DNA of 41,896 nucleotides from Stieleria sedimenti (GTDB lineage: Bacteria > Planctomycetota > Planctomycetia > Pirellulales > Pirellulaceae): positions 1 to 41,896 of the forward strand of contig NZ_JANZKV010000001.1 of NCBI RefSeq assembly GCF_025060895.1, in the 5' to 3' direction. A program made the position numbers and the translations under genes. The notes beneath the pieces are model-generated. The model was given only the letters and a program-made list of their open reading frames with translations, ran no database searches and was not told the origin of the DNA. Shown here in pieces: positions 1 to 9,038 of the stretch (position 1 is its first letter; every line of letters begins with the position of its first letter).

Positions 1-2013
1 GTCCAAGGCGGACTCCGCGTCGATGATCCCCAGGCGATGCTCCGCGGGGGCGATTCGGGGTCGCCGATCTCGCCCGGCCAACCCGCCGCCAGTTTGTTGC
101 TTGCCGCGTTGCGTTACGACGGGATGGAAATGCCGCCGGACGAGCCGTTGCCGGAAAACGTGATCCGCGATTTTGAACGATGGATCGAACGGGGCGCCGT
201 GATGCCCGAGGCTTCCACGACAGATGCCCTGCACGCCAAAGCGGCCGACGAACCGCAAATCGATTGGGAACAGGCCAGACAATTTTGGTCGTTCCAACCA
301 CCCGCCCTGCATCAACCCAGTGAGATCGCCGGTCACGATCGTGCCGGAACGTCCTGGGCTTCAAACAAATTGGACCGATTCGTCTTCGCCAGACTTTCGC
401 AGCACGGGCTCTCGCCCAATCCGCCGGCATCCAAACGGATCTGGTTGCGGCGTGTCAGTTTTGATCTGACCGGGTTGCCGCCGACGATCGAGGAGGTGGA
501 AGCATTCCAGGCCGACAAGAGTCCCCAAGCCAAACTCCGCGTCGTCGATCGACTGTTGGCTTCACCCCAACACGGTGAACGGTGGGCTCGCATCTGGCTG
601 GACGTCGCACGTTATGCCGAAGACCAGGCGCACATCGTTGGCAACAATGATTCGCTGACCTATCCGAACGCCTACCTGTACCGCGATTGGGTCATCCACG
701 CGTTGGCCAGCGACATGCCGTATGACGACTTCGTCAGGAACCAATTGGCGGCCGATCTGCTTCACCCCGGTGACCCGGAACGCCACGTTGCACTCGGATT
801 CCTCGGACTCGGCCCCAAGTACTACCGTCGCAACGCCCCGGAGGTGATGGCGGATGAATGGGAAGATCGCATCGACACCGTTTCGCGTGGCTTGCTGGGG
901 CTGACCGTCGCCTGTGCACGCTGCCACGACCACAAATACGACCCCGTCCCGACCTCGGATTACTACGCCTTGGCCGGTGTCTTTGCCAGCACCGAAATGT
1001 TCAATCGGCCGCTCGATGAGTCCGTCGAAACCAACGGCCCCCAAGCGAAAAAACCACAAGACGCCGTGCACATCGTCCGCGAAGGCAAACCGCAAGATTT
1101 AAAGGTGATGATCCGCGGGGATGCCAAACGGCTTGGCGAAACGGTCCCGCGCGGTTTCTTGACCGTGCTCACAACTCCCCAGACCGAGCCTGCGGCGGCC
1201 GGCGGATTCAGCAACGGCAGCGGCCGAGCGGCGCTGGCCGACGCGGTCGGTCATTCCTCCAATCCGCTGACCGCACGCGTGATCGTCAATCGGGTCTGGC
1301 ACCAGTTGATGGGCGCGCCGATCGTCGCAACTCCGAGCAACTTCGGTTCGCTCGGTGGACGTCCCTCCCACCCGTTACTGCTGGATGACTTGGCGGTTCG
1401 ATTCATGAACGCCGGATGGTCACTGAAGTGGTTGCAGCGGGAAATCGTTCTGTCGGCCACCTACGGACAAAGCAGCGAAATTGACCCGCTGAAATCCGAG
1501 ACCGATCCGGACAATCAATGGCGTTGGCGGATGCCGCGACGACGGTTGAGTCTGGAAGCCTATCGCGACGCCATCCTGTCCGCGTCGGGTGGACTCGATA
1601 CCAAAATCGGCGGCCGATCGATCGATCCCCAACAGACCTCGACGGGACGCCGAACCGTTTACAGCGAAGTCAGCCGATTGGACTTGAGCCCCATGCTGGC
1701 GCGATTCGATTTCCCGGACCCCAATGCGCACAGCCCCGGTCGCCACGAAACCACCACTCCCTTGCAGAAACTGTTTCTGCTCAACAGCCCGTTCCTGATC
1801 CACCACGCGTCGACGCTGGCCGAACGAATCCGAACCGCCCGCCCGACCGATCCCCAGCGGATCGCGTTTGCGTGGCAATTGGTCTACGGAAGAATGCCCA
1901 GCGACGAAGAACGCGAGATTGCCGAACGCTATGTCGCCGACGGCAACCGTGAGCGTTGGAACGGCCTCGCACAGACGCTGTTGATCAGCAACGAAATGTT
2001 CATGTTGGATTGA
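1..2013 (+). CDS. DUF1549/DUF1553 (planctomycete cytochrome C-associated) protein, 5'-truncated
   Basis: The reading frame is open from base 1, and the residues before the first ATG at 37 (GGLRVDDPQAMLRGGDSG) match the end of the planctomycete cytochrome C domain (PSCyt1). The gene therefore starts upstream of the window. A DUF1549 domain follows at roughly residues 110-320 of the visible protein, ending in a CARCHDHK motif that has the CxxCH form of a haem-binding site. DUF1553 covers the C-terminal part, with NPLTARVIVNRVWHQL and the downstream WLQREIVLSATY block. Such proteins are abundant in planctomycetes and nearly always sit next to a DUF1501 gene, as here; a role in an exported complex for polysaccharide breakdown has been suggested but not proven. 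The spacer between the two DUFs is short for the family. Only 2 bp separate it from the next gene, so the two are co-transcribed. Confidence 0.93.
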   Translation, partial: VQGGLRVDDPQAMLRGGDSGSPISPGQPAASLLLAALRYDGMEMPPDEPLPENVIRDFERWIERGAVMPEASTTDALHAKAADEPQIDWEQARQFWSFQPPALHQPSEIAGHDRAGTSWASNKLDRFVFARLSQHGLSPNPPASKRIWLRRVSFDLTGLPPTIEEVEAFQADKSPQAKLRVVDRLLASPQHGERWARIWLDVARYAEDQAHIVGNNDSLTYPNAYLYRDWVIHALASDMPYDDFVRNQLAADLLHPGDPERHVALGFLGLGPKYYRRNAPEVMADEWEDRIDTVSRGLLGLTVACARCHDHKYDPVPTSDYYALAGVFASTEMFNRPLDESVETNGPQAKKPQDAVHIVREGKPQDLKVMIRGDAKRLGETVPRGFLTVLTTPQTEPAAAGGFSNGSGRAALADAVGHSSNPLTARVIVNRVWHQLMGAPIVATPSNFGSLGGRPSHPLLLDDLAVRFMNAGWSLKWLQREIVLSATYGQSSEIDPLKSETDPDNQWRWRMPRRRLSLEAYRDAILSASGGLDTKIGGRSIDPQQTSTGRRTVYSEVSRLDLSPMLARFDFPDPNAHSPGRHETTTPLQKLFLLNSPFLIHHASTLAERIRTARPTDPQRIAFAWQLVYGRMPSDEEREIAERYVADGNRERWNGLAQTLLISNEMFMLD

Positions 2014-2015
2014 TC

Positions 2016-3437
2016 ATGCACGATTCATTCTCTCGCCGAAATCTCTTCCGTCGCAGCGGCGCCGGCTTCGGGTCGGTCGGATTGATGTCGGCCCTGGCGT
2101 CGCATCAGCTCCTTGCCGGCGATGCCTCTGTCAGTGCTGCCTCTGTCAGCGATGGGCTGCACCACCGGGCGCGGGCCAAGCGGGTGATCTTCTTGTTCAT
2201 GAATGGTGCACCGTCACACGTCGACACGTTTGACCCCAAACCGATGCTGGCTAAACACGCGGGCCAATCACCGAATGACCATTCGGTCGACAAGAAGAAC
2301 CGCGCCGGCGGTTACATGCCGTCACCGTTCAAGTTTAGCGCCCATGGCGAGAGCGGCGTCGTGATGAGCGAGCTGTTTCCCAAACTGGCCGATCATGCGG
2401 ACGACTTGTGCGTCGTTCGTTCGATGCACACCGATGTCCCCAATCACGAACCCGGCTTGCTGCTGATGCAATCGGGGCATCAACAACCGACGCGTCCCAG
2501 CATGGGGTCGTGGCTGTCCTACGGATTGGGCAGTGAAAACGCAAACCTGCCGTCGTTCGTCGCACTCTCGCCGGGGCTGCCCGTCGTCGGCCCGCAGCTA
2601 TGGTCCAACGCGTTTCTGCCTGGTCAACACCAGGGCATCGAGATCGACACCAATCATTCCGATGTCGAAAAATTGATCCACAATATTCGGCACCCGCATC
2701 TGTCGCGTTCCGACCAACGCGAGCAACTGGATCTGCTGCAACAATTCAACCGGCTTCATCGACAGCAACGCCCCGGCGAAGCAGCGTTGGAAACGCACAT
2801 TCGATCGATGGAGTTGGCTTTTGAGATGCAGCGTGAAGCCTCCGAGGCGTTTGATCTGCAACGTGAGAGCCAACGGACGCGACAGTCCTATGGCGATTCG
2901 GAATTCGGCCGCAGCTGCTTGTTGGGCAGACGGCTACTCGAGCGTGGCGTCCGCGTGGTCCAAGTGTTCTATGTCAAAAAGAACAGCAAACAACCTTGGG
3001 ACACCCACCGCAACAACAACTCCGGCCACAAAACACTCTGCGCCGACGCCGATCAAGTCACCGCGGCGCTGCTGTCGGACTTGAAACGCCGCGGGATGCT
3101 GGACGACACACTGGTGATCTGGGGCGGCGAATTCGGACGCACCCCTTACGCCCAGGTCGACAAAGACAAGGATCCCAAGAAAGCGGGACGAGACCATCAT
3201 CACACCGGATTTTCGATGTGGCTGGCCGGAGGCGGGGTCCGCGGCGGACACACGCACGGGGCGACCGATGATTTCGGCATGCACGCGGTCGAAAAACGAG
3301 TCCACGTCCACGACTTGCACGCGACCGTGCTGCACCTGATGGGCATCGATCACACCCGATTGACCTATCGCTATTCCGGACGCGATTTTCGTCTCACCGA
3401 CGTCCACGGCCGTGTCGTCGACGACTGGTTCGCCTGA
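2016..3437 (+). CDS. DUF1501 domain-containing protein, Tat-exported
   Basis: This protein of 473 residues belongs to the DUF1501 family, which has an alkaline-phosphatase/sulfatase-like fold. The start at 2016 gives a twin-arginine signal (SRRNLFRR followed by a hydrophobic stretch), and an in-frame ATG at 1956 would instead overlap the upstream gene by 58 bases. Family hallmarks include FLFMNGAPSHVDTFDPKP near the N-terminus and the GGEFGRTP motif followed by a GRDHHHTGFSMW block. It lies 2 bp after the DUF1549/DUF1553 gene; that pairing is one of the most repeated in planctomycete genomes. The enzymatic activity of DUF1501 proteins is not established. A perfect 20-bp inverted repeat follows the stop and probably ends transcription. 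Confidence 0.94.
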   Translation: MHDSFSRRNLFRRSGAGFGSVGLMSALASHQLLAGDASVSAASVSDGLHHRARAKRVIFLFMNGAPSHVDTFDPKPMLAKHAGQSPNDHSVDKKNRAGGYMPSPFKFSAHGESGVVMSELFPKLADHADDLCVVRSMHTDVPNHEPGLLLMQSGHQQPTRPSMGSWLSYGLGSENANLPSFVALSPGLPVVGPQLWSNAFLPGQHQGIEIDTNHSDVEKLIHNIRHPHLSRSDQREQLDLLQQFNRLHRQQRPGEAALETHIRSMELAFEMQREASEAFDLQRESQRTRQSYGDSEFGRSCLLGRRLLERGVRVVQVFYVKKNSKQPWDTHRNNNSGHKTLCADADQVTAALLSDLKRRGMLDDTLVIWGGEFGRTPYAQVDKDKDPKKAGRDHHHTGFSMWLAGGGVRGGHTHGATDDFGMHAVEKRVHVHDLHATVLHLMGIDHTRLTYRYSGRDFRLTDVHGRVVDDWFA

Positions 3438-3471
3438 GAAGCAGGCACAAGAAACGTGTCGGATGTTGAGC

Positions 3472-3528
3472 GTGGGATAGGCTTCCAGCCTGTCAATCCG
3501 GCGTCGATAGGCTGGAAGCCTATCCCAC
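3472..3528. terminator. Long inverted repeat between convergent genes, probable bidirectional terminator
   Basis: Bases 3472-3491 are perfectly complementary to 3509-3528, giving a 20-bp stem with a 17-base loop between the DUF1501 stop at 3437 and the QueD stop at 3547. There is no strong T-run. Each arm is itself a small palindrome (AGGCT-GGA-AGCCT on one strand). The right arm recurs with one mismatch at 12822-12841, so this is also a member of a dispersed repeat family. Confidence 0.6.
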
Positions 3529-3546
3529 TTCTTTACCGCATCACGC

Positions 3547-4023
3547 TCATTCGCCGACGGCCATCGCGGAATAGGTCACCGCTTCTCCGCCGATCGGGTC
3601 CAGCGATGCTTCGGCGTACGATTCGTCGGTTTCCCAGATCCGGACCTGACAGGCTCGCGCCCCGGTTCCTTCCAGCACTTCGGGGCACATCTCCTCGAGC
3701 AAGTACTTGGCCATGTTCTCCGCAGTCGGATTGTACGGCATCACGAAGAATCGGCAGGGCTTGACCAGCTCCAGTGCCTGACGGGCGTTGGAGTCGTCCT
3801 GGTGGATCAGGAAGCTGTGATCCCAATGCTCATCGATCCAACCTTTGACCCGCTGCTTGAGCACCGAAAAGTCGAGAACCCGGCCGACATCGTCCTGGAC
3901 ATCCCCTTGGACGAAAAAATCCGCGACGTAGTTGTGGCCGTGGAAGTGCTCGCATTTTCCGCCGTGGCCGAACAGACGGTGTCCGGCACAGAATTTGATG
4001 CGACGCATGATGGTCAGAGCCAT
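3547..4023 (-). CDS. queD: 6-carboxytetrahydropterin synthase / 6-pyruvoyl-tetrahydropterin synthase family (QueD-like)
   Basis: The 158-residue protein has the features of the QueD/PTPS family, which converts dihydroneopterin triphosphate to 6-carboxytetrahydropterin in queuosine (preQ0) synthesis or to 6-pyruvoyltetrahydropterin in biopterin synthesis. Zinc ligands are visible as H15, H28 and H30 (CAGHR and HFHGHNY). C24 is in the place of the catalytic cysteine, WDHSFL carries the catalytic Asp-His pair, and NPTAENMA and the late VRIWET are typical. Length is slightly above the usual 120-150. No other queuosine gene is adjacent, so the exact product cannot be fixed from context. It lies 86 bp downstream of htrA on the same strand. 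The start at 4023 was chosen; an internal ATG at residue 6 is an alternative. Confidence 0.88.
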   Translation of the reverse strand: MALTIMRRIKFCAGHRLFGHGGKCEHFHGHNYVADFFVQGDVQDDVGRVLDFSVLKQRVKGWIDEHWDHSFLIHQDDSNARQALELVKPCRFFVMPYNPTAENMAKYLLEEMCPEVLEGTGARACQVRIWETDESYAEASLDPIGGEAVTYSAMAVGE

Positions 4024-4109
4024 GGAAAAACTCGCGTGTTGGAAAGTCGGGGGATTCGAACCGGCCAGCTTAACACTAACCGGGCAGGAAAGTCTTGCAA
4101 GGCGTCAAC

Positions 4110-5639
4110 CTATTCCCGCACGACCATCAACAACATTTGATTGCCGCGACGGATGGTCACGCGACAGGGCTGGCTCTGGCGTTTGTATTCGTCCAGGATC
4201 ACCTCCAATTGGCGGGCCGATGTCAGCGGCAAACCTCCGGCCGTCTGGATCACATCGCCGACTTCCAGTCCATCGCGTTCGGCAATGCTGTTGTCCTTGA
4301 TGCCGGTGATGATCAGTCCCGATTCCAGGTTCCGGTAGCCATATTTTTGGGCGGTCGCCGGGGTGACCGGGACCAATTCGGCGCCCATCACTTCGCCGGA
4401 TCCGAATTGGGCCATCACCTCTTCGGTGCGCTCCTTCAGATCGACGCGGACCTGCAGCGGCTTGCCGTCACGATCAAGCTCCAGCAGCATTTGGGCTCCC
4501 GGCGGACGGCTGGCGACATAGTTCCGCATCTGCGCGTGGGTCCTCATCGGGCGTCCGTCGATCGCCACGACGACGTCGCCGGGCTGGATCCCCGCCTGGT
4601 CGGCCGGCATCCCTTCGAGCACCGATTCGATCAGCACACCGCGTTTGGCCTTCAACTGGTAGCCTTCGATCGTTTCCTCGTTGACCGGCCCCAAGCTGGC
4701 GCCCAAGAATCCGCGTCGTACGGTTCCGTTTTCGATAATGGAATTCAAAACCGGGGCGGCCAGTGAGACCGGAATGGCGAAACCGATGCCCGCGCTCGAT
4801 CCGCTGCGGGACATGATGGCGGTGTTGATCCCGACCAGTTCCCCGCGCAGATTCACCAGCGGGCCGCCCGAGTTTCCGGGGTTGATCGCCGCGTCGGTCT
4901 GCAGGAAGTCTTCAAACCCGGCCCCATCGCCGATGATGCCGCGGATCCGGTTCTTCCCGCTGATGATTCCCGCCGTGACGGTTTGATCGAGTCCGAAGGG
5001 GCTGCCGATCGCGACCACCCAATCGCCGACTTGGATCGCGTCGGAGTTGCCCAACGAAGCCGCTTTGAGATCGGTGCGGTCGACCTTGACGACGGCCAGG
5101 TCGGTCTGGGGGTCGGTGCCGATGATGCGTCCTGGGGCTTTCCTTCCGTCAGAAAACTCGACCTCCAGCTCATCGGCGCCCTCGACAACGTGGTTGTTGG
5201 TCAAGATGTAGCCGTCGCTGCGAACGATCACTCCGCTTCCCATTCCGCTCTCTTCGCGACGTTGCGGCTGGCCTTCGGGCAGATTGAAAAATTGTTCAAA
5301 CCCCGGCGGCAGCCCTGGCGGAACCCGTTGCCCGCGAATGATCTGGGTCGCCTTGGTATTGATGCTGACGACGCTCGGCCGCATCAAATTGGCGACGTTG
5401 CGAAACGCCGTCGACAGATCCTGTGCGGCTCCGAGGTTCTGTCCTGGCAGCGGCGACGCTTGGCCGACCGGCCCCGCGACGGCAGCCGGCTGCGTCGCGA
5501 CCGCCTCTTGGGCGCCCGGGTCATGACGCATGAATCCCGGTACGGTCATCACCGCGCCGGTGACGAGCGATCCCAAGATCATCGCACCGAGGGCACCACT
5601 GATCGGCTTCCAGGATGGGGACATTTCCGTATTGGGCAT
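4110..5639 (-). CDS. HtrA/DegP-family periplasmic serine protease (Do-like)
   Basis: This 509-residue protein is a trypsin-fold HtrA protease that degrades or refolds damaged envelope proteins. The start at 5639 has a GGGAG ribosome site about 8 bases upstream; an in-frame ATG at 5837 lacks one. A hydrophobic segment at residues 14-34 acts as signal or anchor. The catalytic triad is H150 (TNNHVVEG), D180 (TDLAVVKV) and S257 (NPGNSGGPL). Two PDZ domains follow, at about 308-400 (RRGFLGASLG, PGDVVVAIDG) and 415-505 (EVGDVIQTAGG). Residues 40-75 are a low-complexity Ala/Gly/Pro/Gln linker. It is divergent from glgC. A general stress-protease role is inferred from the family. Confidence 0.94.
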   Translation of the reverse strand: MPNTEMSPSWKPISGALGAMILGSLVTGAVMTVPGFMRHDPGAQEAVATQPAAVAGPVGQASPLPGQNLGAAQDLSTAFRNVANLMRPSVVSINTKATQIIRGQRVPPGLPPGFEQFFNLPEGQPQRREESGMGSGVIVRSDGYILTNNHVVEGADELEVEFSDGRKAPGRIIGTDPQTDLAVVKVDRTDLKAASLGNSDAIQVGDWVVAIGSPFGLDQTVTAGIISGKNRIRGIIGDGAGFEDFLQTDAAINPGNSGGPLVNLRGELVGINTAIMSRSGSSAGIGFAIPVSLAAPVLNSIIENGTVRRGFLGASLGPVNEETIEGYQLKAKRGVLIESVLEGMPADQAGIQPGDVVVAIDGRPMRTHAQMRNYVASRPPGAQMLLELDRDGKPLQVRVDLKERTEEVMAQFGSGEVMGAELVPVTPATAQKYGYRNLESGLIITGIKDNSIAERDGLEVGDVIQTAGGLPLTSARQLEVILDEYKRQSQPCRVTIRRGNQMLLMVVRE

Positions 5640-6047
5640 CGTTGAGACTCCCTTATGTTTTGATTGAAAAAACTTCGTTCTCTGCTGACATTTTTGCACG
5701 CCGCCGCCGGCGATCGATCCGATCGCCGCAAGCGGGCTGACAACTTGGCACGCCCCGTCAGGCGGTAGCAAACAGCAGGCCAAACCCGATTCACGGCAGA
5801 TATTCCGACGATATTCCGTTTTTTGGGTAGATTTCACGCCGTTTCCAGCTGCGGCGGGTCTCGAAATTCTGGTACGCTATTCGGTATTGCTGTTTAGAGC
5901 TTGGGGTGCCGGCAGCAAACCCGGTGGCCCCCGTGGGACGATCGATGGCGACCAAAATCGATTCCGACCCAAATTGATTAGCAACGATTTACTGGGTGGT
6001 CCGTCCGGAATTGGGCGAAGCACCCGACCATGGAACGGGTGGCTCGA
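5640..6047. other. Divergent intergenic region between htrA and glgC
   Basis: About 400 bases without a supported gene. It must hold the promoters of htrA (minus) and glgC (plus). I could not assign -35/-10 boxes with confidence. The GGGAG before htrA is at about 5649-5653. An in-frame upstream extension of htrA crosses the region but lacks a ribosome site and has no family similarity. Confidence 0.6.
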
Positions 6048-7319
6048 ATGCGTGACACATTGACGGTGATTTTGGCAGGCGGTCGGGGTTCGCGATTGGA
6101 ACCCCTGACACGCGACCGCGCGAAACCCGCGGTGCCCTTTGGTGGTCTCTACCGGATCATCGATTTTGTGCTCAGTAATTGTCTCAACAGCGACATGCGG
6201 CGGCTGTTGTTGTTGACTCAGTACAAAGCACAATCGCTGGACCGACACATCAATCTGGCTTGGCGGAATTACTTTTGTCGCGAACTCGGCGAGTTCATCG
6301 ACGTCGTTCCGCCCCAGCAGCGAATCGCGGGCAATTGGTATTCCGGGACTGCCGATGCGGTCTACCAGAACATCTATGCGATCGAGCGGGAACAGCCCGA
6401 GCACATCGTCATCCTGGCGGGCGACCACATCTACAAGATGAACTACGGGCCGATGGTCGATCACCACCGCAAGCTCGATGCCGACATCACGATCGGTGCG
6501 TTGCGCGTGCGGGTCGACGAGGCGCGGCAGTTCGGCGTCATGCAAACCGATCTGGACGGCCGCGTCATCGGATTTCAAGAGAAGCCCGAGAACCCGATTC
6601 CGACGCCTGAGGACCCCGAGTTCTGCTTGGCGTCGATGGGGATCTATGTCTTCAACGCCCGGTTCCTGTACGAGCAGTTGTGCGCCGACGCCACGCGGAT
6701 GGACAGCGATCACGATTTCGGCAAGAACATCATCCCCCAGGCGATCGATTCGCACCTGGTCTGCGCGTTTCCGTTCTTGGACGAAAACCGCAAGTCGGAC
6801 GCGTATTGGCGCGACGTCGGAACGATCGACGCGTACTACGAAGCGACGATGGACCTGATCAGCATCGATCCGCAGTTGAACTTGTACGACAAGCATTGGC
6901 CGGTGCGTGCGTTCCAGCCGATGTTGCCGCCGCCGAAGTTTGTTTTCGGCAGCGAAGGCATCTCGACACGTCGGGGGACGGCGATGGATTCGTTGGTTTG
7001 CCAGGGCGCGATCATCAGTGGCGGCAGTGTCGCCCGCAGCGTCATCGGCCCCGGCGTGCGAATCAACAGTTATTCCTCGGTCGAGGATAGCATCTTGTTT
7101 GACGAGGTGAACGTCGGCCGCCGCAGCCGCCTGCGTCGCGTGATCGTCGACAAGGGGGTTTCGATCCCGCCGGAAACCGAGATCGGTTTCGACCCGATCG
7201 CCGATGCCGAGCGTGGATTCAAGGTCACCGAAAGCGGATTGGTCGTGATCAGCCGAGGCGAACTGATCACACCCCATTGCCCGGCCGAGCCGGCGGCGGT
7301 GGGACAAGCCGGCGTTTGA
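6048..7319 (+). CDS. glgC: Glucose-1-phosphate adenylyltransferase (ADP-glucose pyrophosphorylase)
   Basis: GlgC makes ADP-glucose from glucose-1-phosphate and ATP, the committed step of bacterial glycogen synthesis. The start at 6048 gives MRDTLTVILAGGRGSRL, matching the family N-terminus; an ATG at 6030 would add six residues. The protein has 423 residues, close to the usual 420-430. Visible motifs are the nucleotide-binding GGRGSRLEPLTRDRAKPAVP, YRIIDFVLSN, WYSGTADAVYQN, the sugar-phosphate site FQEKPENP, and YWRDVGTIDAYYEA. The C-terminal part is a left-handed beta-helix with hexapeptide-like repeats (GGSVARSVIGPGVRI, YSSVEDSILFD). Allosteric effectors cannot be deduced. A POT transporter follows 104 bp downstream on the same strand. 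Confidence 0.96.
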   Translation: MRDTLTVILAGGRGSRLEPLTRDRAKPAVPFGGLYRIIDFVLSNCLNSDMRRLLLLTQYKAQSLDRHINLAWRNYFCRELGEFIDVVPPQQRIAGNWYSGTADAVYQNIYAIEREQPEHIVILAGDHIYKMNYGPMVDHHRKLDADITIGALRVRVDEARQFGVMQTDLDGRVIGFQEKPENPIPTPEDPEFCLASMGIYVFNARFLYEQLCADATRMDSDHDFGKNIIPQAIDSHLVCAFPFLDENRKSDAYWRDVGTIDAYYEATMDLISIDPQLNLYDKHWPVRAFQPMLPPPKFVFGSEGISTRRGTAMDSLVCQGAIISGGSVARSVIGPGVRINSYSSVEDSILFDEVNVGRRSRLRRVIVDKGVSIPPETEIGFDPIADAERGFKVTESGLVVISRGELITPHCPAEPAAVGQAGV

Positions 7320-7423
7320 AAAGGCCGGGGAGGGTTCTAAACCTCCGTTGTCCCAATGGGGCCAGTCGGGCATGATGTGCGTCGAAGCGAACGATTCCTT
7401 TCACGCAACCATGGCGAAGCATC

Positions 7424-8845
7424 GTGCCCTATACACCGCCCAGCGAAACGTCGGATTCGAACACGCCCCCGGAAAACCACCAGGGCTGGCAAACCACGCC
7501 GTATCCCATCACGACGATGCCGCCGGGGATTCCCTACATCGTCGGCAACGAAGCGGCCGAGCGGTTCAGCTTCTACGGCATGAAGGCGATCCTGACCGTC
7601 TTCATGACCCAATATCTGATCGGCAGCGGCGGCGGCGTCGACCCGATGAGCGACAACGATGCCAAGTTCTGGGTCCACACCTTTGTGATGGCCGCCTACT
7701 TCACACCGCTGCTGGGTGCGTTCCTGGCCGACTGGCTGTTCGGAAAATACAAAACCATTCTCTACCTCTCGGTGCTCTACTGTTTCGGGCACCTCGCTTT
7801 GGCGTTGGACGAAACCCGTTTGGGGCTGGCGATCGGACTGAGCCTGATCGCGTTGGGCACCGGTGCCATCAAGCCCTGTGTTTCCGCCCACGTCGGTGAC
7901 CAGTTCGGGACCAAAAACTCTCATCTGCTGAGCAAGGTGTTCGGCTGGTTCTACGTCGCGATCAATCTGGGCGCGTTTGCCTCCACCGTGTTGACGCCCT
8001 GGCTGTTGGATCGATACGGACCGCAAATCGCGTTCGGTGTGCCGGGTATCTTGATGGCGATTGCGACCTTGCTGTTTTGGATGGGACGCAACAAGTTCGT
8101 TCATATTCCGCCGCGGGGTCCCCAAGTCTTTCGCGACGCGTTTACCGGCGAAGGCGGTCGGGCGCTGCTTCGGCTGGCCCCGATCTACGTGCTGGTCGCG
8201 GTGTTTTGGAGCCTGTTCGATCAGACGGCCAGCGCCTGGGTCTTACAGGCCGAAAACATGGACCGCACGGTGATGGGCGTCGAATTGTTGTCCAGCCAGA
8301 TCCAAGCCGCCAATCCGTTCCTGATCCTGATCCTGGTGCCGCTGTTCAGCTACGCCGTCTATCCCGCGATCAGCAAATTCTTTCCCCTCACCCCGCTCCG
8401 CAAAATCACGATCGGGATGTTTGTCACCGTCTTCGCGTTCTCGATCAGCGCCTTGATTGAAACCTCGATTCAGAACGGAGGGACACCCAGTATTTCGTGG
8501 CAGGTGTTGGCGTACATTCTGCTGACCGCTGCCGAAGTCATGGTCTCCATCACGTGCTTGGAATTCAGTTACACCCAGGCGCCCAACAGCATGAAAAGTA
8601 TCGTGATGAGCTTTTATATGTTGTCGGTGTCGCTGGGTAATTTCATCACCGCCGGCGTCAATGCCGTGATCAGCAACGCCGACGGAACGTCCAAGTTGCC
8701 CGGCGCGTCCTACTACTGGTTCTTCACCGGATTGATGCTCGTCGCCGCCGTGCTCTTTATCGCCGTCGCAGTGACCTATCGCGGAAAGCAGTACATCCAA
8801 GAATCCGAAGTCGAAGCGGAATCGGAAGCCGAGGGAACCGCGTAG
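7424..8845 (+). CDS. POT/PTR-family proton-dependent oligopeptide transporter
   Basis: This 473-residue integral membrane protein belongs to the POT branch of the major facilitator superfamily, which imports di- and tripeptides with protons. The N-terminal helix carries the ExxERFxxxG signature (NEAAERFSFYGM). Further marks are the ALGTGAIKPCVSAHVGDQF segment and the FWSLFDQTASAW segment. About twelve to fourteen hydrophobic helices are visible. The start is a GTG at 7424; an ATG at 7517 just before the conserved part is possible. The C-terminus is acidic (EVEAESEAEG). An Opp ABC importer lies about 17 kb further on, so peptide uptake is encoded twice in the window. Confidence 0.93.
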   Translation: MPYTPPSETSDSNTPPENHQGWQTTPYPITTMPPGIPYIVGNEAAERFSFYGMKAILTVFMTQYLIGSGGGVDPMSDNDAKFWVHTFVMAAYFTPLLGAFLADWLFGKYKTILYLSVLYCFGHLALALDETRLGLAIGLSLIALGTGAIKPCVSAHVGDQFGTKNSHLLSKVFGWFYVAINLGAFASTVLTPWLLDRYGPQIAFGVPGILMAIATLLFWMGRNKFVHIPPRGPQVFRDAFTGEGGRALLRLAPIYVLVAVFWSLFDQTASAWVLQAENMDRTVMGVELLSSQIQAANPFLILILVPLFSYAVYPAISKFFPLTPLRKITIGMFVTVFAFSISALIETSIQNGGTPSISWQVLAYILLTAAEVMVSITCLEFSYTQAPNSMKSIVMSFYMLSVSLGNFITAGVNAVISNADGTSKLPGASYYWFFTGLMLVAAVLFIAVAVTYRGKQYIQESEVEAESEAEGTA

Positions 8846-8865
8846 GTTTGCAACCACGTTTCGCA

Positions 8866-9038
8866 TCGATCCCTTCGGGATCGGTGCTGGGTCGGGCGCG
8901 AAGCGAATGCGATTGCCGGACCCCGGATGGGGTCCCAGCGCGTAGCCGGAGGTGAGCGCAGCGACACCTCCGGAAACCACGACCCTACGAACCACGACCC
9001 CGGACGGGGTCGCAGCCAATCAAGTCAAGTACTTCGGA
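8866..9038. repeat. REP-like palindromic block downstream of the RAYT gene (copy 1)
   Basis: The block contains several hairpins: GATCCC-TTC-GGGATC near 8870, GGACCCC-GGAT-GGGGTCC at 8918-8935, a GGAGGTG/CACCTCC stem at about 8949-8972, and GACCCC-GGAC-GGGGTC at 8996-9011. Bases 8918-9038 are duplicated at 9935-10054 with about ten differences and one single-base gap. The block runs into the last codons of the RAYT gene, whose stop is at 9020-9022. Relative to the upstream array the GGAGGT palindrome is in the opposite orientation. Confidence 0.8.

Noticed and set aside
5877-7373. 498-residue minus-strand frame opposite glgC
   Set aside because: Shadow of glgC; rich in His, Arg and Asp with no domain features.
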